Below, piece after piece: positions 8,541-18,377 of a DNA stretch of 64,000 nucleotides. The stretch is from an uncultured Saprospiraceae bacterium. GTDB taxonomy: Bacteria > Bacteroidota > Bacteroidia > Chitinophagales > Saprospiraceae. Positions within the stretch are counted from its first letter, which is position 1, and each line of letters opens with the position of its first letter. The notes beneath the pieces are model-generated. The model did not search any database, had not been told where the DNA came from, and was given only the letters and a program-made list of their open reading frames with translations. The stretch spans positions 1-64,000 of the forward strand of contig CALJOK010000004.1 in assembly GCA_937981555.1 (NCBI GenBank). Reading direction: 5' to 3'. The position numbers and the translations under genes were made by a program.

Positions 8541-9121
8541 TTCTCTTTTACAATTTCTAACAATAAATCTAAATACCGTTTTTCAATTCCAGTCCATGAC
8601 TCAAAAACAGGAATCCAACTTTTTTGTATTCCTATAAAAAATTCTTTTTTATCTGCTTCACTTGGATTTTGATTGGTAGCTCCAATCATATAATATGGAC
8701 TTAAAATATTTACCTCCGACATTCGATCTCCAGCATTGATTTGTATACCCATCAAGAAATCATGCATTTGGTATGCCGCAGCCAACTTTCGATAAATATC
8801 TTTATTGACATTTTCTTTAAAAACATTATTCTCTGCTAACTTCCAAGCGAAATTTGTCACCATCGATGGGTTTAAAGATAGATTCGTTTCGGTTGGTTTC
8901 ATCTCTAAACCTTCCAATATACTTTGGTGATAGACCAATCCTTTTTCCAAAATTTTGATATTCAAATCTATCTCTTCGTAAATACCGTTGAGATAATTTT
9001 GAGCTTGAATTTTCTCTTGACGTTTTTCATTCCATGAGTTGAGTAACATCGCAATGAGAACGCCAAAAAACACAATAAGAAGTTCTCTAAGAATACTTTG
9101 ATAATTAATTTTTGAAGACAT
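8537..9121 (-). CDS. DUF6090-like single-pass membrane protein
   Basis: A 194-residue protein with one N-terminal membrane helix (residues 9-27, ending LLNSWNEKR) and a largely helical remainder. The stretch from the helix through NSWNEKRQE is the recognisable signature of the Bacteroidota DUF6090 group, although this member is shorter than usual and lacks the common N-terminal extension. The function of the group is not established. It follows the DUF5691-like gene with 25 bp between them, so the two are probably co-transcribed. Confidence 0.55.
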   Translation of the reverse strand: MSSKINYQSILRELLIVFFGVLIAMLLNSWNEKRQEKIQAQNYLNGIYEEIDLNIKILEKGLVYHQSILEGLEMKPTETNLSLNPSMVTNFAWKLAENNVFKENVNKDIYRKLAAAYQMHDFLMGIQINAGDRMSEVNILSPYYMIGATNQNPSEADKKEFFIGIQKSWIPVFESWTGIEKRYLDLLLEIVKEN

Positions 9122-9146
9122 CTTTTAATTTTCTTTTTAAGTTATC

Positions 9147-10676
9147 TTATTTTTCTAATTCAACAATTGTATCCCGTCGAAACTTCAGCACTCGCAAGAA
9201 GTTGTCAATCTCCTTTCCCCAATTAGTCCAGTAACCTTCATCATTAGCCCAACTCCTATTTAATATTTCATACAATTCGGTATCACTTCCGTAAGCAGCT
9301 CGATCGAGCATATTGCGATAGTGAATCATATTCCAACCGTAGTTGATATTTTGGGAAATCAGGTACCGCAAATTCTTCATCAATAGTAGCGTCAGGTTTT
9401 TGTCCCAATGACTTTCATTCAATTGTAAAAGATGAACGAGGGGATTATTATTCTCCAAAATGGTTTTAACATCCTTTAATTCTTGAATGGAAAACTGGTT
9501 AAACAGATGCTCTGGCAATTTCTCTAACAATACTTTTACATCCAACCCTTCCCATCTATTTTTGTCATAATTTTTAAAATAAAAATGACAGATTGCTTCC
9601 ATCCAATTTTCATCTCGATGCCGAGTGGCCGCAACGATTGATGCTTGCACCAACAACTCTGCCCATTCACTTCGAACAAATATCTCTAAAACTTCTTTTG
9701 CTTTTTTATCAAAAAAAACTTCCCAATTCGAAAGCGGAACGATGATAAACATTTGAGCGAAGTAACTTGCTTTGAGTCCTCCTTTTGACCATTGCTTTCG
9801 AGGATCGATTCCGTCTCGAAGCATTTCATTGTCGCAGGTTTCGGGGAGTTCGATTTCGAGTTTATCTTTTTTGAGTTGTCTGCTTTTTAGATTGATACAA
9901 TTTTGAAGGCGTTGCCACATTCGTTTTTGTAATTCAGAACCTTCTATTTTTTCTAATAAAATTGCTGCCGTTCTTCGAAGATCTTTTCGTTTTTCATCTA
10001 AGCACTTTTCCAAAAGAGGTTCGTCTGCCAAAGAGAGATTTTGCTCCAATGTTTTTAAATATTCCACTCGATGTTGCCAATCATCTTCTGCCCAAGTCGA
10101 TTCAATATTTTCAACCGCTTCGTCGGGTTGCGTATTACGTAGATGGTTTAGCAAATTTAATCGTTCGTCTTTTGTGCCATCTTCCCAGTTGACCTGATTT
10201 GTTTTGCCGATCAAAAAATGCCAATCTTCGTTTTGTCCAATAAGCCAATTACCTCGTTCTCCGATAGCGTTTTTTAATTTTTGCCAAAGAGATTTATCGC
10301 TCCTACATTTTTCTAAAAGTTCAGGAAGGAGTTCAGGTGGGAGTGATTTTTTATTGAAAATTAATTGTTCGATAAAGTTGTCTAAGGCTGGAGTAAATGT
10401 TCCATTGAGAATCATCGTTAAGTGTTCAGATGATTTTTTACTACATATTTTTGATTTGTCTTTCTGAGTCGGAAATGGAATTTCGCCTTCCCATTTTTTT
10501 GGTTGGAATCCTGCTTTCCGCATTTGAGCGTAAAGTGTTGCGCCTTCTAACAATATATTTGCAGGAGTGGCTTCGAGGTCAACACCTAACTTTTCGAGCT
10601 CTTCCAAAGTAGTTTCGGAGAGGTCGGAACGATCGGTGCCGATGAGGGCGGTTTTGATGATGTTTTTCCAAATCAT
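9147..10676 (-). CDS. DUF5691-like HEAT-type helical protein
   Basis: A 509-residue cytoplasmic protein with no signal peptide. It begins IIKTALIGTDRS, typical of the DUF5691 group, and continues as alternating amphipathic helices. A HEAT-like stretch occurs near residues 225-255 (DEKRKDLRRTAAILLEKI). DUF5691 genes usually cluster with MoxR ATPases and SWIM or VWA genes; here the MoxR gene (5496-6584) is close but separated by a kinase and a membrane-protein gene. A scaffold role in a MoxR-linked system is inference. Confidence 0.6.
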   Translation of the reverse strand: MIWKNIIKTALIGTDRSDLSETTLEELEKLGVDLEATPANILLEGATLYAQMRKAGFQPKKWEGEIPFPTQKDKSKICSKKSSEHLTMILNGTFTPALDNFIEQLIFNKKSLPPELLPELLEKCRSDKSLWQKLKNAIGERGNWLIGQNEDWHFLIGKTNQVNWEDGTKDERLNLLNHLRNTQPDEAVENIESTWAEDDWQHRVEYLKTLEQNLSLADEPLLEKCLDEKRKDLRRTAAILLEKIEGSELQKRMWQRLQNCINLKSRQLKKDKLEIELPETCDNEMLRDGIDPRKQWSKGGLKASYFAQMFIIVPLSNWEVFFDKKAKEVLEIFVRSEWAELLVQASIVAATRHRDENWMEAICHFYFKNYDKNRWEGLDVKVLLEKLPEHLFNQFSIQELKDVKTILENNNPLVHLLQLNESHWDKNLTLLLMKNLRYLISQNINYGWNMIHYRNMLDRAAYGSDTELYEILNRSWANDEGYWTNWGKEIDNFLRVLKFRRDTIVELEK

Positions 10677-10783
10677 TGAATAAAATATATTTTGGTGTAA
10701 AGATATATATTTTACGAAAAGATGAATTAATTTGAAGCGAAATACATTGTTTGATTAAAATATAAAAGCAAACTATTTTAAAC

Positions 10784-11377
10784 ATGGATTATAAAAACAA
10801 AGAGAAAATATTATTGGTTTTGGATTTAGATGAAACGTTAATTCATGCTACTGAAACAGAGTTAGATCGAAAAGCTGATTTTAAGATCTTTGATTATCAT
10901 GTTTATAAAAGACCCTTTTTGAAGGAATTCTTTGATCAAATAAAGGATCATTTTTTATTGGCAGTTTGGTCTTCTGCTTCTGATGATTATGTGGAGGAAA
11001 TCGTTAAGCATATTTTTCCAAAAGAAATTAAATTAGAATTTGTTTGGGGGAGAAGTCGATGTACTTATAAAAGAAACCTACGGATTGATGAATATGGATA
11101 TTATGATGACAATGCTTTGAATCATTATAATTATGTCAAGCATTTAAAGAAAGTAAAAAAGCATGGATATGATCAGGGGAAAATTTTAATTGTAGATGAT
11201 TCTCCACATAAGTGTCAAGATAATTATGGGAATGCGATTTATCCAAAAGAATTTAAAGGAGAACAACAAGATGATGAATTAAAATTACTTGCTCCATATT
11301 TGAAAACTTTTATAGGTAAAAAAACAGTCATGAAAATTGAGAAAAGAAATTGGAGACTTAGGTTTGATAAAAAATAA
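10784..11377 (+). CDS. HAD-superfamily phosphatase, FCP1/NIF (CTD phosphatase-like) type
   Basis: A 197-residue protein with HAD motif I as DLDETL (residues 14-19), the nucleophile being the first Asp. Motif II is the Ser in VWSSAS near residue 65, and motif IV is VDDSPHK near residue 136. The insertion-free layout and the DLDETLIHA opening match the NLI-interacting factor/FCP1-like family, better known from eukaryotes but present in some Bacteroidota. The substrate is probably a phosphoprotein or small phosphate ester. A small gene follows 5 bp downstream. Confidence 0.85.
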   Translation: MDYKNKEKILLVLDLDETLIHATETELDRKADFKIFDYHVYKRPFLKEFFDQIKDHFLLAVWSSASDDYVEEIVKHIFPKEIKLEFVWGRSRCTYKRNLRIDEYGYYDDNALNHYNYVKHLKKVKKHGYDQGKILIVDDSPHKCQDNYGNAIYPKEFKGEQQDDELKLLAPYLKTFIGKKTVMKIEKRNWRLRFDKK

Positions 11378-11382
11378 TAAAA

Positions 11383-11676
11383 ATGAATTGGTGGCAAACT
11401 ATTAAAAAAAAGATTTTCAATTTTCCAAAACACAATAATGATATTCAATTCGAAAATAAAGAATGGTTCATCGAATACCAAGGTGAAGTTATTGGAGAAT
11501 TAATCAAACCAGAATTTGATGATATGTTTTGGGTTTCTTATCAACTCATTCAACTTAGTGAAGAAACAAAAAAAATACTATCTAATACCGATTTGTGGAA
11601 TCAATGTGAATTTCAATTTCGAAATAAAAAAACAAGAAATTATGCACCCAACGCAATTATTGCATTGGCGCAATAA
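11383..11676 (+). CDS. small conserved-looking protein of unknown function
   Basis: A 97-residue protein starting MNWWQTIKKK with no signal peptide or membrane segment. The middle (GEVIGELIKPEFDDMFWVSYQL) suggests a small alpha/beta fold. It is 5 bp behind the HAD phosphatase and must be translated from the same message, which supports it as a real gene. I do not recognise the family. Confidence 0.6.
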   Translation: MNWWQTIKKKIFNFPKHNNDIQFENKEWFIEYQGEVIGELIKPEFDDMFWVSYQLIQLSEETKKILSNTDLWNQCEFQFRNKKTRNYAPNAIIALAQ

Positions 11677-11730
11677 GATGACTGACAAAAGGATTTCTAT
11701 GAGAGCCTTGTATCATTTTTAATTAAAAAA

Positions 11731-11761
11731 ACGATGACACGATTTTTAATCGTGCCACCGT
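11731..11761. repeat. short palindrome between convergent genes
   Basis: Arms 11731-11743 and 11749-11761 (13 bp, two mismatches) flank a 5-nt loop. It lies between convergent genes but lacks a T tract. Confidence 0.6.
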
Positions 11762-11823
11762 AGTTGAGCGAGGGGTAGGCTCTATTTTTTAATTTCAAAA
11801 AAGTTACTGCGCGTCTTTTTTGA

Positions 11824-11843
11824 CTGCCGACTAAAGTCGGCAG
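11824..11843. repeat. short GC-rich palindrome (CTGCCGAC-TAAA-GTCGGCAG)
   Basis: A perfect 8-bp stem with a 4-nt loop, 12 bp beyond the stop of the large secreted protein gene. No T tract follows on the minus strand, so it looks more like a dispersed palindrome than a terminator. Confidence 0.6.
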
Positions 11844-11854
11844 CTACGTTGTGA

Positions 11855-14800
11855 TTACAGTTTTACAAACTGAATTACTTTTCTAAACTCTCCATGTTGC
11901 AAATACACTACATAAGTTCCAGTTGGATATTGAGAAATATCAATTGTAAAACTGTGACTTCCTGCATAAGTGTAAAATTCTCTTCGAAGCAATTCTGAAC
12001 CTTTTGTATCCATGACAAAAACTTGAAGGTTGTTATCCGTTGGTGTTTCAAAATCTACTGTAATCATATCTTCTGCTGGATTAGGGAATACCTTAGCTTG
12101 TAGATTTTCTTGACTAAATGAAGGTTGAGAAACTGTTGGAGTTTCATCTACAAATTCATTATTTATATCAATTAGACCCGATGAAGTACAACCCATAATT
12201 TCAACTTCTGCAATAGCTAGATATGCTGTTCCTACCAATTGAACTCGAACATATTGCCCCGTCCGAACTATGCTTAATTCAGTTGGCAAACCTGCTTCTC
12301 CTGCTACATAATAATTATCTACACCTGATTGATTAAGTGTTGCATCTAATCCTTGTGAAGTAAAAGGAACATCCGAAACAAATACATAAAAATCTGAAAA
12401 TTTCTCTGAACAACAATCTGTTCGATTCCATAATTTGATATCATCGATATTATGAATTTCTCCCAAATCAATTTCCCACCAAGCATTTCCAACCCAATCA
12501 GTTAGGGTTACAGATTGTCCCGTCCAGAAATTACCATCGGTATCTCCATCAATTGCTCGGTCAGCTTCAGCACCTAATTGAGTTCCTGACTGAGTAGCCG
12601 TTTTTCCAATTCCAATATTTGTAGCATTCGTACATAGTGCTGGAGGAGGTGTAGTTACTTCAAAACTTTGATCCACATTTGGAGCAGGGTTGAAAGTACT
12701 ATTACCACCTTGGCTTGCTCGAACAACTACAGTTCCTTCTGTTCCATTCAATGTAACTGTATTTCCAGAAATTGTCGCTGGCCCTGAAACAATCGTGTAA
12801 CTTACTGCCAAACCAGAAGTCGCTGTTGCGGTCAAATCGAATGAAGGATCAGTTGTAGATTTATCATCTAAAGGATCAAAAGTAATCGTTTGATCAATCG
12901 GCCCACCACCATTATCCACACATCCAATGACTTCAACTTCGGCCATGGCGAGGTATGCAGTTCCAACTAATTGTACTCGAACATATCGTCCTGTTCTACT
13001 AATATTAATTGTAGTTGGATAACCGGCAGAACCACTTTCCAAATAACTACTTACACCTGCCTGGTTAAGCGTTGTATTTAAATTTTGTGAAATAAAAGGA
13101 ACATCAGAAACGAAGACGTAGTAATTCGCAAATAATCCATCACAGCAATCTGTTCGATTCCAAAGGTTAATCGTTTCGATAGTTGCAGGTACTTGTAAGT
13201 CAACTTCCCACCATGCATTTGGTGTCCAGTTGGTTAAACTTACAGAGTTTCCATTCCAGAAATTTCCTTCTGTATTTCCATCAACCGCTCTTGCTGCTTC
13301 TGCACCAAGTTGGGTGCCTGATTGAGTGGCTGGTTTCCCTAAAGCTAAATTTGAAGTAGTGGTACATGCCCCAACTTGTGGTTCCGTTACTTCAAAACTT
13401 TGATCGACATCTTGTGCTGGATTGAACTGAGTATTCCCTGCTTGGCTTGCTCGAACAACTACTGTTCCTTCCGTTCCATTTAATGTAATTGTATTGTTAG
13501 AAATAGTCGCTGGGCCTGAGACGATAGCAAAACTTACTGGCAAACCAGAAGTCGCTGCTGCCGAAATATCAAACGGTGCATCTATCGTTAATTTATCTGG
13601 AATAGCATCAAAGGCGATCGTTTGATCAAGTGGCGTTCCACCATTATCAATACATCCTATTACTTCAACCTCTGCAATAGCGAGGTAAGCAGTTCCTGTA
13701 AGTTGCACTCTAACATATCGCCCAACAGTATTAATCGTTTGAATAGTTGGCAAGCCTGCATCTCCTGAAATTAAATAACTCACTACTCCTGATTGGTTTA
13801 AAGTTGTATTTAAATCCGTCGAAGTAAATGGTGCTGGAGAAACGAAAATGTAAAAATCTGAAAATAAATTTTCACAACAATCAGTTCTGTTCCAAAGATT
13901 GATCTCGTCAATTTGAGATTGATTTTGTAAATCAATTTCCCACCATGAATTAGTCGTCCAATTAGTCAAGGTTACTGAGTTTCCTCCCCAGAAATTTCCA
14001 TTCGTATCTCCGTCAACTGCTCGTGACGCTTCTGCTCCAAGTTGAGTTCCTGACTGTGAAGTTGGTTTTCCTAAAGCTAAATTTGAAGTAGAGGTACAAC
14101 CTGTAGTAGGTTCTTCTTCGATGATAGTCAAAACTTGATTGGAAGAAGGATTTAAAATTTCGTTGACAATTCCTGATGGCCAATTGACTACGACTTTTGT
14201 AATTTGCGAAGCGGAACCAATTCCAAAATGTTGGAGGAATGAGTTATGAATTCCATAACCTTCCCCTGATCGAACTTCTCGAATTTGCACGCCCCAACTT
14301 CCATGTAATTCTACTCTTGCTCCGATTCCGTTAAGGTTACTAACTGTTCCTTCTAAATCAATTTGAATCCAGTTATTGGAATTTCCTTGATTCATAAATA
14401 ATTGATCGTCGATCGTACTTGGCGAAGTAAATAGGTTTGCATAACCTGCATAAATATCTAAAAATCCATCGCTATTCAAATCTCCGATTGCTAACGATTC
14501 CATCCAATTAGAAGTGAATGGATTAGCTACTTCAGAAAACGTTCCGTCTCCATCATTTTTAAACATTCGATGTTGAGTTCCTGTCACCACTAAATCTACA
14601 AAACCATCATTATCAAAATCCCTAAAGATTCCTTGGATTCCGAACAAGTCCATATTTTGATCTAATCCACTTCCTGTGGTTACATCTGAAAAAGTTCCGT
14701 TTCCATTATTTATCAATAATAAACTTGGTGTATAGTGATTAAGTAAAAAGGCATCCATATCTCCATCGTTATCAATATCTGCGAAATCTGTACTCCAAGT

Positions 14801-17800
14801 TTGGTCTCCAATCTTCAAACCAGCAGCTGCTGCTACTTCCGTAAATGTATTGTTACCATCATTTTGAAACAACTGATTAATTCGTCGTGGATCAGTTGGA
14901 TCATTTACTCCACCTCTACATTTTGAAATGTATAAATCTAAATCTCCATCGTTATCATAGTCTGTCCAGATACTCGCATAGTTTCCAGAATTATCACTCG
15001 CAGGATTTGTAATCGTTGGAATTAAATTATTATTCAACGCGAAATTTCCATTTCCATCATTTTCCCATTTCCTTGATTCTGCATCATCATGACAAGCAAA
15101 AATATCAAGAGCGCCATCATTATTTATATCTGCAAAATTAGCCCCTTGAATAAAAATATTTGAACTTGGTAAAGTAGATCCATTATAATCACTACCGGTT
15201 CCATTCGCTTTAAATAATTTAATATTATCATAAGCTCCACCAGTAAGAACATCATTGAAACCATTTTCATCAGCATCACCGATGCACAAACTCCATTGGT
15301 TAGAAGAACTTACGCTTCCAATATTATTATTGGTAAAAGCAGCATTTGGTGCATTTTGATATTCAATATTTAAAATCTTTGCATTGTCCAATCGAACAAT
15401 ATCATCTTTATTATCACCATTCATATCTGCAATCCCGATAGCCACCCCACTATGAAAATCGGTGTTAGGCAATAACGAAGTTTGATCTGTAAAATTGACA
15501 AAAGAAACTGGCTGAACGCCACCATCCCATGGCAAAATATATCGCTGAGGAACTGGTCGTTCCAAAGTATTGTCTGGCAATCGCCAACCAACGGCAAGGT
15601 TATCTCCTCCTCCTTGTTCTTTCATCAAAGCTTCCACATAATATCTTTGACCAGCAACTAATGCAATGGTCGTAGATTGTTGTTCTGGAAACTTAGTCCA
15701 TTCTCTCGAAGCAGACCATACCGGTACATTTGCAATCAAAACTTTATTTGCTTCTGTCTCATCTGTACTCAACCAAAGTTCTCCATTGTCATCACTCGCA
15801 ATCCAAAAAGTATAATTTCCAGAAACCGCAGGACATAAATATCCCCGCATTCGAGTTCCATAATTTTCTAAAACATTTGTTGGTACTTCGAAGAGGTACA
15901 TTTCATCTTCGATATTTGGAGTAGTCGTTAATGGAATATCTGCCACCGCAGTTCCTGCTACCCCAGTCCAAACCTCTCGACTGATTGATCCTAATCCTGG
16001 ACAATCACCACTCAAAATATTTACTTGAAAATATTGATCTTCTGCTTGTGCTGGCGCGTAAGTTCCATTTCCGCTTTGAATTGCTCTTAGCCAAACTTCT
16101 CCAGGTTCGCCTGTCAATGAAATTGTATTTCCAGAAACTGTCGCTGGTCCTTCGATGACATGAAAAATAATTGGCAAGCCAGAATTTGTCGTTGCCGCTA
16201 AATTAAAATCTGCATCTGTCGTTAATTTATCTGAAACTGAATTGAAGGAAATCGTCTGATTCGTTCCACTACAATTTGGATAAATATCTTTTTCAACAAT
16301 AGAAAACAAACCAGCTGGATCAGTCACAATTAATTTTACTCGATAAAAATAAGTTGCCCCATCACATCCAATTGACGAAAGTTCCGTAGTTGTAGAAGCA
16401 TTGTTATTAGGTGCTTCTTGATGGAAGTGATTATTGTGATGTAACTCTGTAAACCATTGGTAGGTCAAAGAAGAATTAGAATGTTCTGTGTCATTAACGA
16501 CAGCATTCAAATTAATAGTTGCTCCATTACTAGCATTAAAAGTATTGGTATTATCAATACTTGTTGATACGATATTTGGGGGCGTATTATTTAGAGAAAT
16601 CTCTATCGTTTTTTGATCTGACAATGTTCCATCCGAAACGGTTAATGTTGCCGTAAACGAAGTTGGATTTGAATTCGCACTTGTAAATTCATGAATTGGA
16701 TTAATACTATTACTAGTAGTTCCATCTCCAAAATCCCAAGTGTAAGTCAACTCATCACCATCTGGATCAAAAGATTGACTTCCTTTTAATTCTACTGTTA
16801 ATGGACTTGCTCCATAATTTACATTCGCACTTAAATTAGCAACTGGCAACAAATTATTATTTCCAGTATAAGTAATTTGACGAACTGCATTGGCAACTGG
16901 ATTTGAATTTCCTTGTGCACCTGCGATATAAAAAATACCATCTGTAAATTGACTCGCCGCAACAAAAACAATCGCATTTGCTCCTGTTTTAAAACTTTGC
17001 GTTTCCGTAGGATTATCGTTAGCATCGAACTTAAAATTCATAATCCAATCTCCACCGTAGTCGGCATGGAAATACGTATTTTGATATTCTACTGGAAAAT
17101 CTGTCCCTCCATACCAAGTTCCTCCCATCGAACAATTTCCAGAAACATTATCACCTGGTAATTGAGCAGAACCTATATTATAAATTGTTCCATTAATATT
17201 TCCTCGTCCAATTCCACCTCTCCAATCTATCTTCGCTAGTTCATGTGTAGAAGGTTCATAAGTTGTATTATTATATCCAGGCTGAGTCGTCATCCCTTCA
17301 TATTTTGGCCAACCAAAATTTAAAGCTGGACCATCCACCACATTCAATTCTTCTCGTGATCCCCAACCCACATCACCGACATAAAAAACGCCAGGATTTC
17401 CATCTGCTGGATCATGACTACCTGTCTCAGGTTTCAAAGTGAATCGACATGGATTTCGCAAACCTCTTGCCCACACTTTTGATCTTCTCGAATTTGGATT
17501 GGTCGTTTGGTAATATGGATTACTTGGAATCCCTGCTCCAGTTTGTGGATCAATTCGTATTATTTTTCCAGCGTAATTATTTAAAATTTGAGACCGGTAA
17601 GCTCCAACATTATGTGCCGAAGAAATAATTCCATCAGTAATTGCTTGTTGATAATAAGTCTCTGAGGCTGAACCTTGATCTACAGAACTATAACTTGCGC
17701 CATCTCCAAGACTTGCCATCAATGTTCCATCTGTTCCAAAAACCAAATGTCCTGTTCCAGGAGATTGATGCGTATTTGGAAAACCATTTGTAGCATTTGT

Positions 17801-18298
17801 TCCCAACAAAATTTGACGACTTGAATAATCTACTGTCGTATAATTAGTAGAAGCTTCTGCCGTATAGCGAGTAATTCTCCCAATTGTTGCGTCAAAATAT
17901 TCATCCGTATTTGAATTATAATTGCTCGTTCCAAAATTCATCAAATGATGTCGATCAACAATGTAAAGCAAATAAATATTTCCATTAGATAAAAAATCAG
18001 GATCAAGTGCAACACCCAACATTCCGAAATCTCGCCAGTTCCCAACTTCTTCACTAATGTCCAAAAGTGGTGTCGAAGCCTTCACGCCATTTTCGACAAT
18101 CCAAATTTTACCTTGCTTTTCCCAAACGTACATTCGTCCGTTGGCATCAAAAGTAACTCCGACTGCTTGCTCAAATCCACCAACAAATTCTTGATCGATA
18201 AATCCTGTTGGTTGCGCAAAACTTGTTGCGATAGTAAAAAGTAGAAAAAATGAACAAATAAAATTTAAAGTCATTTTTCTAATTGTAAAATTAAACAT
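11855..18298 (-). CDS. secreted mosaic sugar dehydrogenase with discoidin-like modules and T9SS sorting domain
   Basis: 2147 residues. Visible in order: signal peptide (1-29); PQQ-dependent glucose/sorbosone dehydrogenase beta-propeller (about 32-480); PKD domain (about 490-566, ending in the WDFGDGTT motif region); an Ig-like segment (570-675); PA14 (about 770-920); FG-GAP/VCBS calcium-loop repeats rich in DxDxDG (940-1300); UnbV/ASPIC (1313-1387); three discoidin-like modules near 1404-1550, 1647-1793 and 1887-2037, joined by bacterial Ig-like spacers; and a type IX sorting tail (2064-2147, VFPNPAEDMITV). It is expected on or outside the outer membrane, oxidising sugars or binding glycans. 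It lies 79 bp behind the NRPS on the same strand. The three C-terminal modules are so alike that recent duplication is likely. Confidence 0.85.
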   Translation of the reverse strand: MFNFTIRKMTLNFICSFFLLFTIATSFAQPTGFIDQEFVGGFEQAVGVTFDANGRMYVWEKQGKIWIVENGVKASTPLLDISEEVGNWRDFGMLGVALDPDFLSNGNIYLLYIVDRHHLMNFGTSNYNSNTDEYFDATIGRITRYTAEASTNYTTVDYSSRQILLGTNATNGFPNTHQSPGTGHLVFGTDGTLMASLGDGASYSSVDQGSASETYYQQAITDGIISSAHNVGAYRSQILNNYAGKIIRIDPQTGAGIPSNPYYQTTNPNSRRSKVWARGLRNPCRFTLKPETGSHDPADGNPGVFYVGDVGWGSREELNVVDGPALNFGWPKYEGMTTQPGYNNTTYEPSTHELAKIDWRGGIGRGNINGTIYNIGSAQLPGDNVSGNCSMGGTWYGGTDFPVEYQNTYFHADYGGDWIMNFKFDANDNPTETQSFKTGANAIVFVAASQFTDGIFYIAGAQGNSNPVANAVRQITYTGNNNLLPVANLSANVNYGASPLTVELKGSQSFDPDGDELTYTWDFGDGTTSNSINPIHEFTSANSNPTSFTATLTVSDGTLSDQKTIEISLNNTPPNIVSTSIDNTNTFNASNGATINLNAVVNDTEHSNSSLTYQWFTELHHNNHFHQEAPNNNASTTTELSSIGCDGATYFYRVKLIVTDPAGLFSIVEKDIYPNCSGTNQTISFNSVSDKLTTDADFNLAATTNSGLPIIFHVIEGPATVSGNTISLTGEPGEVWLRAIQSGNGTYAPAQAEDQYFQVNILSGDCPGLGSISREVWTGVAGTAVADIPLTTTPNIEDEMYLFEVPTNVLENYGTRMRGYLCPAVSGNYTFWIASDDNGELWLSTDETEANKVLIANVPVWSASREWTKFPEQQSTTIALVAGQRYYVEALMKEQGGGDNLAVGWRLPDNTLERPVPQRYILPWDGGVQPVSFVNFTDQTSLLPNTDFHSGVAIGIADMNGDNKDDIVRLDNAKILNIEYQNAPNAAFTNNNIGSVSSSNQWSLCIGDADENGFNDVLTGGAYDNIKLFKANGTGSDYNGSTLPSSNIFIQGANFADINNDGALDIFACHDDAESRKWENDGNGNFALNNNLIPTITNPASDNSGNYASIWTDYDNDGDLDLYISKCRGGVNDPTDPRRINQLFQNDGNNTFTEVAAAAGLKIGDQTWSTDFADIDNDGDMDAFLLNHYTPSLLLINNGNGTFSDVTTGSGLDQNMDLFGIQGIFRDFDNDGFVDLVVTGTQHRMFKNDGDGTFSEVANPFTSNWMESLAIGDLNSDGFLDIYAGYANLFTSPSTIDDQLFMNQGNSNNWIQIDLEGTVSNLNGIGARVELHGSWGVQIREVRSGEGYGIHNSFLQHFGIGSASQITKVVVNWPSGIVNEILNPSSNQVLTIIEEEPTTGCTSTSNLALGKPTSQSGTQLGAEASRAVDGDTNGNFWGGNSVTLTNWTTNSWWEIDLQNQSQIDEINLWNRTDCCENLFSDFYIFVSPAPFTSTDLNTTLNQSGVVSYLISGDAGLPTIQTINTVGRYVRVQLTGTAYLAIAEVEVIGCIDNGGTPLDQTIAFDAIPDKLTIDAPFDISAAATSGLPVSFAIVSGPATISNNTITLNGTEGTVVVRASQAGNTQFNPAQDVDQSFEVTEPQVGACTTTSNLALGKPATQSGTQLGAEAARAVDGNTEGNFWNGNSVSLTNWTPNAWWEVDLQVPATIETINLWNRTDCCDGLFANYYVFVSDVPFISQNLNTTLNQAGVSSYLESGSAGYPTTINISRTGRYVRVQLVGTAYLAMAEVEVIGCVDNGGGPIDQTITFDPLDDKSTTDPSFDLTATATSGLAVSYTIVSGPATISGNTVTLNGTEGTVVVRASQGGNSTFNPAPNVDQSFEVTTPPPALCTNATNIGIGKTATQSGTQLGAEADRAIDGDTDGNFWTGQSVTLTDWVGNAWWEIDLGEIHNIDDIKLWNRTDCCSEKFSDFYVFVSDVPFTSQGLDATLNQSGVDNYYVAGEAGLPTELSIVRTGQYVRVQLVGTAYLAIAEVEIMGCTSSGLIDINNEFVDETPTVSQPSFSQENLQAKVFPNPAEDMITVDFETPTDNNLQVFVMDTKGSELLRREFYTYAGSHSFTIDISQYPTGTYVVYLQHGEFRKVIQFVKL
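12180..14095 (-). repeat. three tandem ~730-bp coding repeats (discoidin plus Ig-like spacer)
   Basis: The segments beginning near 12197, 12917 and 13657 encode the same module order with high identity, for example the shared GRYVRVQLxGTAYLA and NRTDCC motifs. The period is about 720-740 bp. It is within the mosaic sugar dehydrogenase gene. Confidence 0.8.
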
Positions 18299-18377
18299 AG
18301 GTTCTGTTTTAAAAATTTTGCTAATTGTTTTTGTTTATTACTTCGATAGTTAGTTTTGTAGTTTTTTTATTTATTCT

